DNA of 64,000 nucleotides from Muribaculaceae bacterium Isolate-036 (Harlan). Its GTDB lineage: Bacteria > Bacteroidota > Bacteroidia > Bacteroidales > Muribaculaceae. Below are positions 24,394-32,754 of this stretch, one piece after another; the stretch's first letter is position 1, and each line of letters opens with the position of its first letter. Position numbers and translations under genes: made by a program. The notes under the pieces are model-generated. The model made no database searches. It saw only the letters and a list, made by a program, of their open reading frames with translations, and was not told where the DNA came from. Location of the stretch: the NCBI GenBank assembly GCA_003833075.1, contig RIAY01000001.1, positions 124,001 through 188,000 on the forward strand. The letters are read 5' to 3'.

Positions 24394-26310
24394 TCAGAGG
24401 GTTATAGTCTTGTCAAAATCTTTCTCATTTCCGAATTCGTTGTTCCAGACGGCATGAATGAAGTGCAGGTTGGAGGGGAGTGCAGGAGTGTCGGAGGCAA
24501 TCCGGAAATCTTCGGCATCCTCAATATAGGAGAATACTTCCGCGTCTTTGTTAACTAAAGCGTAAAGGAGGGGAAAAACCCCGATTCCACCGTTGATGAT
24601 GCGAACTTTGCCGAAATTCCGGCAATTGATGATGTCTGCATGGTCAAATGCCTTCTTAAGTTCTTTCTTGCATCTGCTGACTATGCTCCATCCGCGGTAG
24701 GCGTATTTGTAGAGCACAAGACTCCGGAAATATTCCGCATCTTCGTTTTTGCGTAGGAGCCGTTCATATTCATTTTTTATCAGGCTGCGGAAATAAGAGG
24801 CTTGTTTGCGGAAGGGGAGTTCCTCAAGTTCACGGTTTCCGGTGCGTTGCATTATCCGGAGCGTAAGTTTCCCTTTGCGGAACAGAAAGCTTCCTTTAGG
24901 CAGGAAATGTCCCGCCCCGTGCAAGACAAGGGGCAGAATGTCAAGATCCAGTTCTTTTGCCAGCAGGAACGCACCCTGATGGAAACGCATCACACGGCTG
25001 TCGGGTGAACGTGTTCCTTCGGGAAAGATCACAATCGAGTAGCCGTTCTCTTTCAGTTTTCTGAGCCTGGGCATTATATTTTCTATTCCTTCCGATACGG
25101 GTAGGAAATCCGCATGATGTATGATATTGCCGAAAACAGGACTGTTCCATACCCAGTCGTTTGTCAGAAACACAAGTTTCGGATGCATGGCGATAAGCAG
25201 CGGCAGGTCAAGATGAGACTGATGGTTGCATATGACCAGTGCCGGTCGGTTGAAATCCTCATTCGACGGGTTTTCATATGTTGTTCGGGCTCCGGGATAA
25301 TTACGGGTTGTAAGTTCGCATCCCCATCTTACCATTTTGTGGAAACGAAGTTTTTTCCTGTCGGAATTCTTCCCTTTAAGGAAATATATGGATGCGAAAG
25401 GGGAGAAGACCGCAGTCGCCATAAACGTGAAGAAGGAGAATCCGTAGATTGATCTGAAAATTCTGCAGAGGGTGACGGCTGCATCGAGCTTTTCGCCTCG
25501 TTTGCGTGTGAACAGTCTGAACTCTTTATTGAAAATCCGGTGTTGCGTGAATGAATTGTATATGCGTGCCGGGATTCCGTATAATATTGCCGCGAAGCAA
25601 AGAATGGTGTTCAGTATGCTTATGCGCGTAAAATCAAGCGCAGGTCTGAAATGCGACACCCTTTCGGATTGAGGGGGGTAGTAGACCGCGATCGGTATCG
25701 GGATAATCTTTGTGCCATGCCATGACGCGAATACCAGAAGTTCCAGTTCCGCCTCATATCTGCTTGTGAGGAGTGACATGCCGTGAAGTTTACGGAGGGG
25801 ATAGGCCCTGAAGCCGGTCTGTGTGTCTTTAAGTCTGCGTCCTGTCTGCAGATGGAACCAGAAGTTGGAAAATTTGTTGGCAAAAGAACTCTTTCCGTTT
25901 ATGTCTGCATTAGATAGATCCCGCTCCCCGATGATCAAAGCTCCCGGGTTTTCCACTATTGTTCTGACGAAAGAGGGGATATCCTCCGGATAATGTTGCC
26001 CGTCGGAATCAATGGTTATCGCATATTCGTATCCAAGTCTCGCCGCTTCCATGAACCCTGACCTGAGCGCGTGTCCTTTGCCTTTGTTTTCAGAATGTGT
26101 GATTATGTTCACCGAATCATTGAAAGATTCAAGAATACACTCCGTTTCATCGGTGCTCCCGTCGTTGACCACTATGACATCCGCGCAGAAATCCAGTATT
26201 CCGGCAATCACATCGCGGATTGTACCGCCATTGTTGTATGTCGGTACAAGCACGCAGATTTTATGTCTGCGCATTGTCTCAATCAGTGTGTTTCTGTCGG
26301 GAGGATTCAT
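24394..26310 (-). CDS. GT2 glycosyltransferase-lysophospholipid acyltransferase fusion with degenerate methyltransferase-like tail (pigment cluster)
   Basis: A 638-residue fusion like ApeJ. Residues 17-230 are a GT2 domain (VPTYNNGGT, VVNDGSTDET, DSDGQH with D101/D103). Residues about 275-310 hold hydrophobic helices. Residues 325-500 are a PlsC-type acyltransferase with NHQSHLD (His363, Asp368) and FPEGTRS (429-435). The enzyme should help join the aryl polyene acid to a sugar/lipid carrier. Residues 527-638 match the tail of the MMPL exporter (YRGWSIVSRCKKELKK, INGGIGVFPLLYALV, SNLHFIHA) and look like half a SAM methyltransferase with the DxGxG motif lost. Its start overlaps the dehydratase stop by 4 nt (ATGA). 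Confidence 0.88.
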   Translation of the reverse strand: MNPPDRNTLIETMRRHKICVLVPTYNNGGTIRDVIAGILDFCADVIVVNDGSTDETECILESFNDSVNIITHSENKGKGHALRSGFMEAARLGYEYAITIDSDGQHYPEDIPSFVRTIVENPGALIIGERDLSNADINGKSSFANKFSNFWFHLQTGRRLKDTQTGFRAYPLRKLHGMSLLTSRYEAELELLVFASWHGTKIIPIPIAVYYPPQSERVSHFRPALDFTRISILNTILCFAAILYGIPARIYNSFTQHRIFNKEFRLFTRKRGEKLDAAVTLCRIFRSIYGFSFFTFMATAVFSPFASIYFLKGKNSDRKKLRFHKMVRWGCELTTRNYPGARTTYENPSNEDFNRPALVICNHQSHLDLPLLIAMHPKLVFLTNDWVWNSPVFGNIIHHADFLPVSEGIENIMPRLRKLKENGYSIVIFPEGTRSPDSRVMRFHQGAFLLAKELDLDILPLVLHGAGHFLPKGSFLFRKGKLTLRIMQRTGNRELEELPFRKQASYFRSLIKNEYERLLRKNEDAEYFRSLVLYKYAYRGWSIVSRCKKELKKAFDHADIINCRNFGKVRIINGGIGVFPLLYALVNKDAEVFSYIEDAEDFRIASDTPALPSNLHFIHAVWNNEFGNEKDFDKTITL

Positions 26311-26675
26311 TTACAGCGGTATATTAGGGAAAGTCTTGAGAAAACCATGTCTTTTTCCGTTATTGTCGCCGACACATTTATGGAGTTGTCGTGTCCATCG
26401 GATATTTTTCTGAAAGTAAAGGTTATGTTTTTTGTCTCAAGCGGATTTATTATGGATAAGAATTTTGCGTTCGATACGGTTGTCAGTGCCATTTCCCTCT
26501 TCATCAGCAATGACAGGAGTTCGGATGCCATCTGTATGATGCATACTCCCGGAGTAATCGGTTTGCCCGGGAAATGCGCTTTGTAGATCGTGCAGTCCGG
26601 AATCAGTTCCAGTCTGAATGATCTTTTGTTTGTGTCTGACGAGATTATTTTATATAAATTGTCATTCAGTGTCAT
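26307..26675 (-). CDS. ApeI-like hotdog 3-hydroxyacyl-ACP dehydratase subunit (His half)
   Basis: A 122-residue hotdog protein related to FabZ. The catalytic His34 sits in KAHFPGKPITPG. The Glu that FabZ has 12-13 residues later (PGVLIIEAMAQ) is replaced here by Gln46 (PGVCIIQMASE). The cluster's other dehydratase (32755-33198) keeps a Glu but has no His. In E. coli ApeI and ApeP form a complex, so a composite active site is plausible here. It would remove water from 3-hydroxyacyl-ACP to make the conjugated double bonds. It overlaps both neighbouring genes. Confidence 0.85.
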   Translation of the reverse strand: MTLNDNLYKIISSDTNKRSFRLELIPDCTIYKAHFPGKPITPGVCIIQMASELLSLLMKREMALTTVSNAKFLSIINPLETKNITFTFRKISDGHDNSINVSATITEKDMVFSRLSLIYRCK

Positions 26676-27123
26676 TTCCTGAAGTTGTTTCTAAAGGGGT
26701 GAATGAATAGCTGATTTTCCTGCGTAAGTTGACAACAGTGATGCTGTTGTCATTTGTACTTACCTGATATTTGCCTTTCCTGTCGGCGGGGAGACCTTTC
26801 AATATCCGAAGGCAGAATCTGAGGTCATTCCCGAGCATTCTTCGGATATGCCATTTGTCAAGAAAACTGATGACGCTGACAAGTCTGAGTTTTCCGTTCC
26901 GTCTGGAATATGTGAAGTCAACTGCGGATATGCCGAATTCGTTTATCATGCTTCCGTTGATTGAGTCATCCGATTCATTTGTTATCAACACACCTGAAAG
27001 ATATCCTTTTGGCATAGAAATGCTGAAAGAAAACCGGTCTGCGTCACACTGGATGCCGGAATATGCGATACTCGGCAATAAAACGGATATGCTACTTAGC
27101 AGGAATAGTAAAAAGGCTCTCAT
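26662..27123 (-). CDS. secreted LolB-like protein of the pigment cluster (DUF3261/ApeN-like position)
   Basis: A 153-residue exported protein (signal MRAFLLFLLSSISVLLPSIAYS). The mature part shows alternating hydrophobic strands (LSGVLITNES, NGSMINEFGISAVDFTYSR, LRLVSVISFLDKW) like the half-barrel of LolA/LolB proteins. There is no lipobox Cys, though one Cys lies close after the signal (SGIQC). The E. coli cluster has a DUF3261 protein (ApeN) beside the LolA-like ApeL, and this gene directly follows a LolA-like gene, overlapping it by 32 nt. I infer a role in taking the polyene lipid at the outer membrane. The family assignment is uncertain. Confidence 0.6.
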   Translation of the reverse strand: MRAFLLFLLSSISVLLPSIAYSGIQCDADRFSFSISMPKGYLSGVLITNESDDSINGSMINEFGISAVDFTYSRRNGKLRLVSVISFLDKWHIRRMLGNDLRFCLRILKGLPADRKGKYQVSTNDNSITVVNLRRKISYSFTPLETTSGNDTE

Positions 27124-27730
27124 TCAGTGCTATATTCTTTTTTATGTTTTTGAGTCTGATTTCAGTGCGGTCATTGTTTTTTTCGAAAATGTTGATTTCG
27201 GAAATCATGAGGTCGCTTTTCGAGAATGAAAGTGTGATCTTTGCAAACATCTTTTTCAATTCTTTCTTTTTGGGAATGAGTGTGACGATCCAGACCGCAT
27301 TGCCGTCGGAGACGGAGACCGTGAATTCAGAAATGTCTGACAATGCCTTGCCTGTAACGGTATTCATCATTATTCTTGCCACCTCTTTGAAAATCCTGTT
27401 GCTTCCCGTATCTATCACATCTTTTCGTTGGTCATTGCCTACATATACCTTTGTTCCGTTGAAAATGAAGAGGTATCTGTAGGGTGTTTTGTATTCCCAC
27501 CGCAGTCTGTCGGGTTGTCTGTAGCACATCTTTCCCTCCGATAGCAGCTTGTCGCTCAGAAGCGACAGATGTTTGGTCTGGGAGAATGTGCAGCTCATTG
27601 ACTTCAGTCCTGAAGCAGTCTTGTTTATTTTTGCCGCTATCTCTTTCTGTTGCCGTTCGGAAAGAGGAGCCGCATTGACAGCCACGAGACATATCGTCGT
27701 TGTCAGTAATATCATTATTAATCTTTTCAT
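27092..27730 (-). CDS. LolA-like outer membrane lipid carrier (pigment cluster)
   Basis: A 212-residue periplasmic protein with a signal peptide (MKRLIMILLTTTICLVAVNA) and a LolA-type fold: KTASGLKSMSCTFSQTKHLSLL, GKMCYRQPDRLRWEYKTPY and FIFNGTKVYVG. These match the FxQ, WxY and NG elements of LolA. The housekeeping LolA should be elsewhere, so this copy likely carries the aryl polyene lipid across the periplasm, like ApeL. It begins 41 nt after the DMT transporter gene and overlaps the LolB-like gene. Confidence 0.9.
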   Translation of the reverse strand: MKRLIMILLTTTICLVAVNAAPLSERQQKEIAAKINKTASGLKSMSCTFSQTKHLSLLSDKLLSEGKMCYRQPDRLRWEYKTPYRYLFIFNGTKVYVGNDQRKDVIDTGSNRIFKEVARIMMNTVTGKALSDISEFTVSVSDGNAVWIVTLIPKKKELKKMFAKITLSFSKSDLMISEINIFEKNNDRTEIRLKNIKKNIALNESLFTIPAK

Positions 27731-27771
27731 TTCTTGTTCAATATTTTAGGGGATAGAGTTATGCCGGGTTG

Positions 27772-28125
27772 TCAGCCGGCTGCAAAAAAACATCCTGTCA
27801 TTATCAGAGCTACACCGAGCCATCGGTTCCAGGCTACTGTTTCATGAAGGAAAACCGCGGCAAAAACCAGAGCTATCACATAGCTGATGCTTGCCAGAGG
27901 GTAAGCCATGCTCAACGGATAATGTTTCAATATATACATCCATAGCAGCGAAGCTCCACCGAAAAGAATGCCGCTTGCAAGAAACCACCAGTTTGTAAGC
28001 AGTTCTCCCCAGAACGACGTTGTCCAGGCGAATGCCGGCATTCTTGCCAGTGCAAGTTTGAGTGTCAGCTGCCCCAGCGACAGCATTGCACTTTGAATGA
28101 CTGATAATCCGATGAGTTGCCACAT
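27772..28125 (-). CDS. four-helix DMT/EamA-type small transporter (pigment cluster)
   Basis: A 117-residue membrane protein with four predicted helices, of the small DMT (SMR/ArnE-like) type. The conserved segment HYPLSMAYPLASISYVIALVFA (helix 3, about 67-88) followed by FLHETVAWNRWLGVALIM matches the ArnE/EamA half-transporter pattern. Such proteins dimerise and flip lipid-linked sugars or drugs. In the cluster it could flip the glycosylated carrier made by the GT2 gene. This is inference. It is coupled to the ketosynthase-like gene upstream by an 11-nt gap. Confidence 0.8.
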   Translation of the reverse strand: MWQLIGLSVIQSAMLSLGQLTLKLALARMPAFAWTTSFWGELLTNWWFLASGILFGGASLLWMYILKHYPLSMAYPLASISYVIALVFAAVFLHETVAWNRWLGVALIMTGCFFAAG

Positions 28126-28136
28126 GACAGTTGATT

Positions 28137-29120
28137 TTATTTCTTTACAATTTCTCCCGGTTGCCGCTGAAGCCGGATGATAGACCAGTCCGAGCCTTCG
28201 GAATGGTTAATGAGAGTTATCCGTCCTGTTTTGTCATCACCACAGCTCTCAAGGATTCTCACACCTTTGTAGAATGCCATTGCCGATGACGAAAAGTTGT
28301 CTCCGAACGTTTTTTTATATTGCTCCGTAGAAGGGGAGTAGTCAAGATTTTCAAGAAGCTCCAGATAAGGAGCATCGTTAAGAGGATTGCCGTTTATGCC
28401 GAGCATTAGCATCGGATCTGTATCTTCATTGAGCAGAGCCGCAAGTTTCTCCATATCTGGCTTGTGGAAAAGTTTTATATCTTTTATCTCGCAAGCGGAG
28501 GTAGAATCGCTTCCTGATGACAGCATGGCGGACATGGAAGTTTCTGAAATGAATGCAAATTCCGGATGAGTCCGCTCCATTACAAGTGCCATGAACGGTG
28601 TGACTTCATCGTGTGCACCAATCAGAGCGTTGCGTATCATGCCGCTCTTTATCTGTAGCCATGCGTCAAGCAACGCGCTTTCAAACGAAATCCCCATGTG
28701 GGAGTAGGTGTTGTTGTAGCCATGACATTTCAGAATTATTGCTATAAGAGAGCTTATAGTGTTGTGGGTTGACTGCATGAACAAGGTCGGTTTCAGGCAA
28801 TTCTCTCCATACCGGCACAAATCAATAAGAAACTTCTCGGAATTTTCCATACACCCGGTCCCTGTACCCGTTATAATCGCTTCCGGGTGAGAAATGCCGG
28901 ACTCGTTCAGTGCTGTAATGGATGTCACTAATGCGCGTTTGAGAATCCTGCTCATTCGTCTTGCCTCCGATGGCGGGATCAGATTCCTGGTATCAGGCTC
29001 TTGGGCGCGGACAAAATAATCCGTATATCGACACGGATTATCAATCCACTCGTCGCAAAGCGGTTTCTGACATGACACTTGTGTCATGGACAATACAAAA
29101 CAGCGCGTCTCTTTATTCAT
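28137..29120 (-). CDS. ketosynthase-like protein without catalytic Cys (CLF-like, pigment cluster)
   Basis: A 327-residue thiolase-fold protein matching the beta-ketoacyl synthase N-terminal family. At the point where active ketosynthases have the TACSS cysteine, this protein reads FMQSTHNTISS, so no nucleophile is present. The second half is short and lacks the NAHGTGTP and GHT histidine motifs. It is one nt from the Cys-containing KS at 29122-30327, which suggests a KS/chain-length-factor heterodimer like ApeO/ApeC. It likely measures polyene length. Catalytic inactivity follows from the missing residue; the partner is inference. Confidence 0.8.
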   Translation of the reverse strand: MNKETRCFVLSMTQVSCQKPLCDEWIDNPCRYTDYFVRAQEPDTRNLIPPSEARRMSRILKRALVTSITALNESGISHPEAIITGTGTGCMENSEKFLIDLCRYGENCLKPTLFMQSTHNTISSLIAIILKCHGYNNTYSHMGISFESALLDAWLQIKSGMIRNALIGAHDEVTPFMALVMERTHPEFAFISETSMSAMLSSGSDSTSACEIKDIKLFHKPDMEKLAALLNEDTDPMLMLGINGNPLNDAPYLELLENLDYSPSTEQYKKTFGDNFSSSAMAFYKGVRILESCGDDKTGRITLINHSEGSDWSIIRLQRQPGEIVKK

Positions 29121-29121
29121 G

Positions 29122-30327
29122 TTACTGTAATTGACACTTTGAGAAGATCAGAGCAGAATCGTTTCCTCCGAATCCGAATGAGTTGTTTATGATGTTTTTT
29201 ATGTCCCTTTGGTTATCAGTGCCTGTAATGGGAATGCCCCCTTCGTTTATGGGAGTGCTCCATCCGAGGTTGGGCGGCAAGAAGCCGTGTTGCAAGGCGA
29301 GCAGGCATATTACTGTCTCTATTGATCCGGATGCGCTGGTGGTATGCCCTGTGAACGCCTTTGTAGAAGAGAAGGCGGGTATCTGTGTGCCCCATATTCT
29401 CTCCATTGCCGCCAGTTCTGACGCATCGTTATTGGGCGTACCGGTGCCGTGTGCGTTTACATAGTCGATGTCGCAGGGACTTAGTCTTGCCATATCCATC
29501 GCCTTCCGCATGGCGAGATATGCGCCTTCTCCGTTTTCCGATGTCGCTGTCTGGTGAAACGCATCGCATGTATTGGCATAGCCGCTCAGTTCCGCGACAG
29601 GGCGCACGTTTCTCCTTTTTACGGATTCCTCGCTTTCAAGCACAATGTATGCGGCTCCTTCTCCGAGATTTATTCCGGCACGGTTGCGGTCGAACGGACG
29701 GCACGTATCCTTGTCGAGAATCATCAGTGTGTTGAAACCGTTAAGGTGGAATTTTGTAAGAGCTTCAGCCCCTCCTGCCACAACAATATCCGTCACCCCC
29801 GATTTTATCAGGTTCGCACCGAAAATGATCGCGTTTGCCGCAGACGAGCACGCCGTGGAAGTGGTTGTCACCATGCCGAAGGGTCCGGTATTGTCTGCAA
29901 TCATCCCTGAGGAATATCCGCAGTCGTTGTATTTCAGTTCCAGACTGTCTTCGGTCTTGGATTCGGCATCGAACGCGGATTTGAAATATTTCTCGGTCTT
30001 GTCCATGCCTCCGACTGTTGTGCCGCTGACAAATGCCGCGTCGGCAAGGTCGGTGTCTGCAAGTGATGCCGAAGATACAGCCTCCCTTGCGGCGGTTATT
30101 CCCAGCAATACCGTGCGCAGACCATTTTCCGGATATCCGACACCCAGCATTAGGGCAATATCTTCATTCGGCAAAGCCACTTCTCCAGCAGGGAACTCCT
30201 TGTGTCCGGTGGAAAGGTGGCGTATGACATCTATGCCGCTTTCTCCAGACAGTAGGGATTGCAGTGTAGCTCCGGTGCCTGTGCCCAATGCCGATATGAT
30301 ACCTGTGCCGGTGACGAATATCTTCAT
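29122..30327 (-). CDS. beta-ketoacyl-ACP synthase (elongating KS, pigment cluster)
   Basis: A 401-residue active ketosynthase. The triad is complete: Cys160 in TSTACSSAAN, His293 in NAHGTGTP and His328 in FTGHTTSASG. It condenses malonyl-ACP with the growing polyene. It is flanked by an ACP gene (4-nt ATGA overlap) and a ketosynthase-like gene without a Cys, so it probably forms the elongation heterodimer. The start MKIFVTGTGIISALG is the standard KS N-terminus. Confidence 0.92.
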   Translation of the reverse strand: MKIFVTGTGIISALGTGTGATLQSLLSGESGIDVIRHLSTGHKEFPAGEVALPNEDIALMLGVGYPENGLRTVLLGITAAREAVSSASLADTDLADAAFVSGTTVGGMDKTEKYFKSAFDAESKTEDSLELKYNDCGYSSGMIADNTGPFGMVTTTSTACSSAANAIIFGANLIKSGVTDIVVAGGAEALTKFHLNGFNTLMILDKDTCRPFDRNRAGINLGEGAAYIVLESEESVKRRNVRPVAELSGYANTCDAFHQTATSENGEGAYLAMRKAMDMARLSPCDIDYVNAHGTGTPNNDASELAAMERIWGTQIPAFSSTKAFTGHTTSASGSIETVICLLALQHGFLPPNLGWSTPINEGGIPITGTDNQRDIKNIINNSFGFGGNDSALIFSKCQLQ

Positions 30328-30581
30328 TTCGTGCGGTTTTTGCTGACGTAATCGGCTATTGTAGCCACAGACCTGAAGATTTCTTTACCTTCGGCGGGAT
30401 TGGTCAGTTTTATGCCGTATTCCCGTTCGAGAAGAACAATCAGCTCGAGTGCGTCTATTGAGTCCAGACCGAGACCGGAGCCGAAAAGGGGTGCCTCCGT
30501 ATCAATATCACTGATGGTCATGTCTTCGAGGTTGAGTGCCTCGATGATCTGTGTCTTCAATTTATCTATAAGTTCGTTCAT
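30324..30581 (-). CDS. acyl carrier protein 1 (pigment cluster)
   Basis: An 85-residue ACP with the phosphopantetheine site Ser41 in GLGLDSIDALELI. Four-helix pattern and acidic surface are typical. It carries malonyl and growing acyl groups for the neighbouring ketosynthases. It is distinct in sequence from the second ACP of the cluster (34084-34326), so each may serve a different step (starter or chain). The gene overlaps the KS by 4 nt. Confidence 0.93.
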   Translation of the reverse strand: MNELIDKLKTQIIEALNLEDMTISDIDTEAPLFGSGLGLDSIDALELIVLLEREYGIKLTNPAEGKEIFRSVATIADYVSKNRTK

Positions 30582-30610
30582 AATATTGTTATATGTCTGT
30601 TTTTTCTGTG

Positions 30611-31156
30611 TTATCGTATCTTGGTTTTGTTGTCTGTCACCAGTTTCATGTCGGCGAGATAATCAGTCTCGTCATTATAGTCGACCCATCCGGTGAGAAG
30701 AAGAGAGGGCGATGATGTGATGAAAACTGAAGCGGCTATATCTTCGATTAGTGCTGCGTCATATTCATCGAGAATGTAAAACGAGGATTCCCCGTATATC
30801 TTGTTACGTATCGCTATCTCACCCGTGACAATGTTCGCCAGTGTGTATACGAACAGCGCGGGACTGGGGAAATAGTTGTCATCAGAGACAGTCTTCTGGT
30901 AGTTTCTGTCGGTAATGAGAGAGCCGTTGCGGTTGAAAAGCGCTATTGCGGCGTTTTCCCTTATCGGCGCAGGAATGTTCTTAAGAAGGAGTTCCGCTGC
31001 CATGAAACCTAATCTGCACAGAGAGTCCATCTTGAAGAATTTAGGATAGTCTCCGGCAAATTCACGGTATAATTCGGTTATCGAACCGGTGAAGATGCAT
31101 TTGCCGTCAAGAATCGTTTCCTCCCGGGTTATTCTTACTTGAGAAACGGTATTCAT
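30611..31156 (-). CDS. short ketosynthase-like protein, non-catalytic (pigment cluster)
   Basis: A 181-residue protein I place with truncated thiolase-fold proteins of Bacteroidetes pigment clusters. Recognisable KS-like pieces are KFFKMDSLCRLGFMAAELLL, IALFNRNGSLITDR and FPSPALFVYTLANIVTGEIA, which corresponds to the active-site region of ketosynthases but has no Cys. The C-terminal half of the fold is missing. It lies between two KS/ACP genes and overlaps the next KS by 4 nt (ATGA). It may be a second chain-length or scaffold subunit. The assignment rests on pattern similarity only. Confidence 0.65.
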   Translation of the reverse strand: MNTVSQVRITREETILDGKCIFTGSITELYREFAGDYPKFFKMDSLCRLGFMAAELLLKNIPAPIRENAAIALFNRNGSLITDRNYQKTVSDDNYFPSPALFVYTLANIVTGEIAIRNKIYGESSFYILDEYDAALIEDIAASVFITSSPSLLLTGWVDYNDETDYLADMKLVTDNKTKIR

Positions 31157-32334
31157 GCCTCACCCCCTTTCCTGGGTGTCGCGCATGGCGGGACATTACG
31201 TCTCCTGTAAGCTATTCCAGCATTGGAACCTCCGAAGCCAGACAGTATTTTTATGAAAGTGTTCCTGTCCGTTTCTCTTGTCGCGGAGGATGCGGATATG
31301 CCGTAAGTTGTTCCTTTTGTGCCATATCCCTTAGTGGCGGGTATGACACCTGTCTCAACGGCTTTCATAGAAAGTATGGTCTCGATTATTCCTGCTGCAC
31401 CCAACGTATGCCCGAAGTATCCTTTGAATCCGTTTGCCGGCAAGTCTTCGAGTCCGGAACGATGAAGCGCTATTGATTCCATCTCATCGTTATATGGCGT
31501 GGCTGTGCCGTGAAGATTGACAAAAGCGATGTCGTCACGGTCTATCTTTTCCAGAATGTCCTTAAGTACGCGGAATGCTCCTTCGCCGGTGCGGGAGGGT
31601 CCGGATATGTGGTTTGCGTCGTTATGATTGGAACAGGCGGCAAATTCCCACAAACTTCCATTGCCATAAACATTTGTTCCCCCGATATTTTCCAGAATCA
31701 TTGTTCCTGCAGCCTCGCCAAGATTCAGACCTTTGCGCTCTTTGTCAAACGGTCTGCAAGGCTCGGGACTGAGAGCCTTGAAAGACTGGAATCCTGAAAT
31801 TATGAATCTTGAGAGCACATCGCAGCCGATAACTACGGCATAACGGTATTTCCCGCCAAGAAGCAGGCGTATTGCGGCAATCTGCGCGCAGACTCCCGAG
31901 ACGCATGCATTGGATGTCACGACAGGGGTGTTGGTGTTGCCGAAATATCGGGCTATCTTTTCCGCTGAAAACGCGAGACGGCAACCGGGACAGTCGGGTT
32001 CTGTCTCAAGCATGTCAACGTTTCCCTTTGTGGTCGAGATAACGAATATGACGTCTTCGCATTCCGCCTGGAGCGCACATGACGATATGGCGTCTGTGGC
32101 GGAAAGGATGCACAGTTTCTCAAAAAAAGTATACTCATTGTCTGATAGCGCATGGTCGGCGAACAAGCCGGAAATAAGCTCCCGGTCAAGCATAGAGGCG
32201 CAGAATGCTTCCGGAAGACCGAATGTGTCTTCATGATTCCGGAGCATACTCATACCTTTTGATACTGACGAAAAATTTTCTTCCGTTGTCAGTCCCATCG
32301 GAGAGATTATGTTATCGGCGATGCATGCAATCAT
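31153..32334 (-). CDS. beta-ketoacyl-ACP synthase (second KS, pigment cluster)
   Basis: A 393-residue ketosynthase when started at MIACIADNIISPMG; the ATG overlaps the thioesterase stop as ATGA, which decides the start against a longer ORF reaching 32385. The triad is Cys144 (TSNACVSGV), His275 (NLHGTATP) and His309 (GYFGHTLGAAG). It is more divergent than the other two Cys-type ketosynthases and pairs by position with the 181-residue KS-like protein. It could extend the chain or prime it. Confidence 0.9.
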   Translation of the reverse strand: MIACIADNIISPMGLTTEENFSSVSKGMSMLRNHEDTFGLPEAFCASMLDRELISGLFADHALSDNEYTFFEKLCILSATDAISSCALQAECEDVIFVISTTKGNVDMLETEPDCPGCRLAFSAEKIARYFGNTNTPVVTSNACVSGVCAQIAAIRLLLGGKYRYAVVIGCDVLSRFIISGFQSFKALSPEPCRPFDKERKGLNLGEAAGTMILENIGGTNVYGNGSLWEFAACSNHNDANHISGPSRTGEGAFRVLKDILEKIDRDDIAFVNLHGTATPYNDEMESIALHRSGLEDLPANGFKGYFGHTLGAAGIIETILSMKAVETGVIPATKGYGTKGTTYGISASSATRETDRNTFIKILSGFGGSNAGIAYRRRNVPPCATPRKGGEA

Positions 32335-32750
32335 AGAACCTCCCATTTCTCTTTCCATTCGCGGTAGAATTCGGGATTCTCCCACACGAGTTGATAATCC
32401 TTGTCCATAAACACCTGCACTGAATGCCCGGTGGCAATGACTGAACTGTCGTTGTCATCTATAATCTGGTAGTCGAAAACAATCTTTGCGGCTTCCGTCG
32501 GCACATATGTTATGACAACAGAAGGTTTCATGCCGTATGCAAGAGGTTTCTTATATTTGAAGGAAAGCTCTACAAGTGGGGCAAAATACCCGTTGGAAAA
32601 TATTGTCATATATCCAAGTCCGTATTTTTTGCCGAACGCTTCTCTGGCATCCTCGAAATAGAGGGTGTATGATCCGTGCCATACGATGTTCATAGAATCA
32701 ACCTCGCTGAATCTGATGTCGAATTTATGTGACTCGGTAAGTCTGTTCAT
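32331..32750 (-). CDS. 4HBT-type hotdog thioesterase (pigment cluster, ApeK-like)
   Basis: A 139-residue acyl-ACP/CoA thioesterase. The motif RFSEVDSMNIVWHGSYTLYFEDARE (about 13-36, shown in part: Asp18 and His25) is the 4-hydroxybenzoyl-CoA thioesterase active-site region. It may release the finished polyene acid or hydrolyse stalled intermediates. It is coupled to the following KS by an ATGA overlap and lies 4 nt after the dehydratase gene. Confidence 0.87.
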   Translation of the reverse strand: MNRLTESHKFDIRFSEVDSMNIVWHGSYTLYFEDAREAFGKKYGLGYMTIFSNGYFAPLVELSFKYKKPLAYGMKPSVVITYVPTEAAKIVFDYQIIDDNDSSVIATGHSVQVFMDKDYQLVWENPEFYREWKEKWEVL

Positions 32751-32754
32751 GACG

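Noticed and set aside
32335..32385. Longer start of the second ketosynthase
   Set aside because: It would overlap the thioesterase gene by over 50 nt; the ATGA-coupled start at 32334 gives a normal KS N-terminus.
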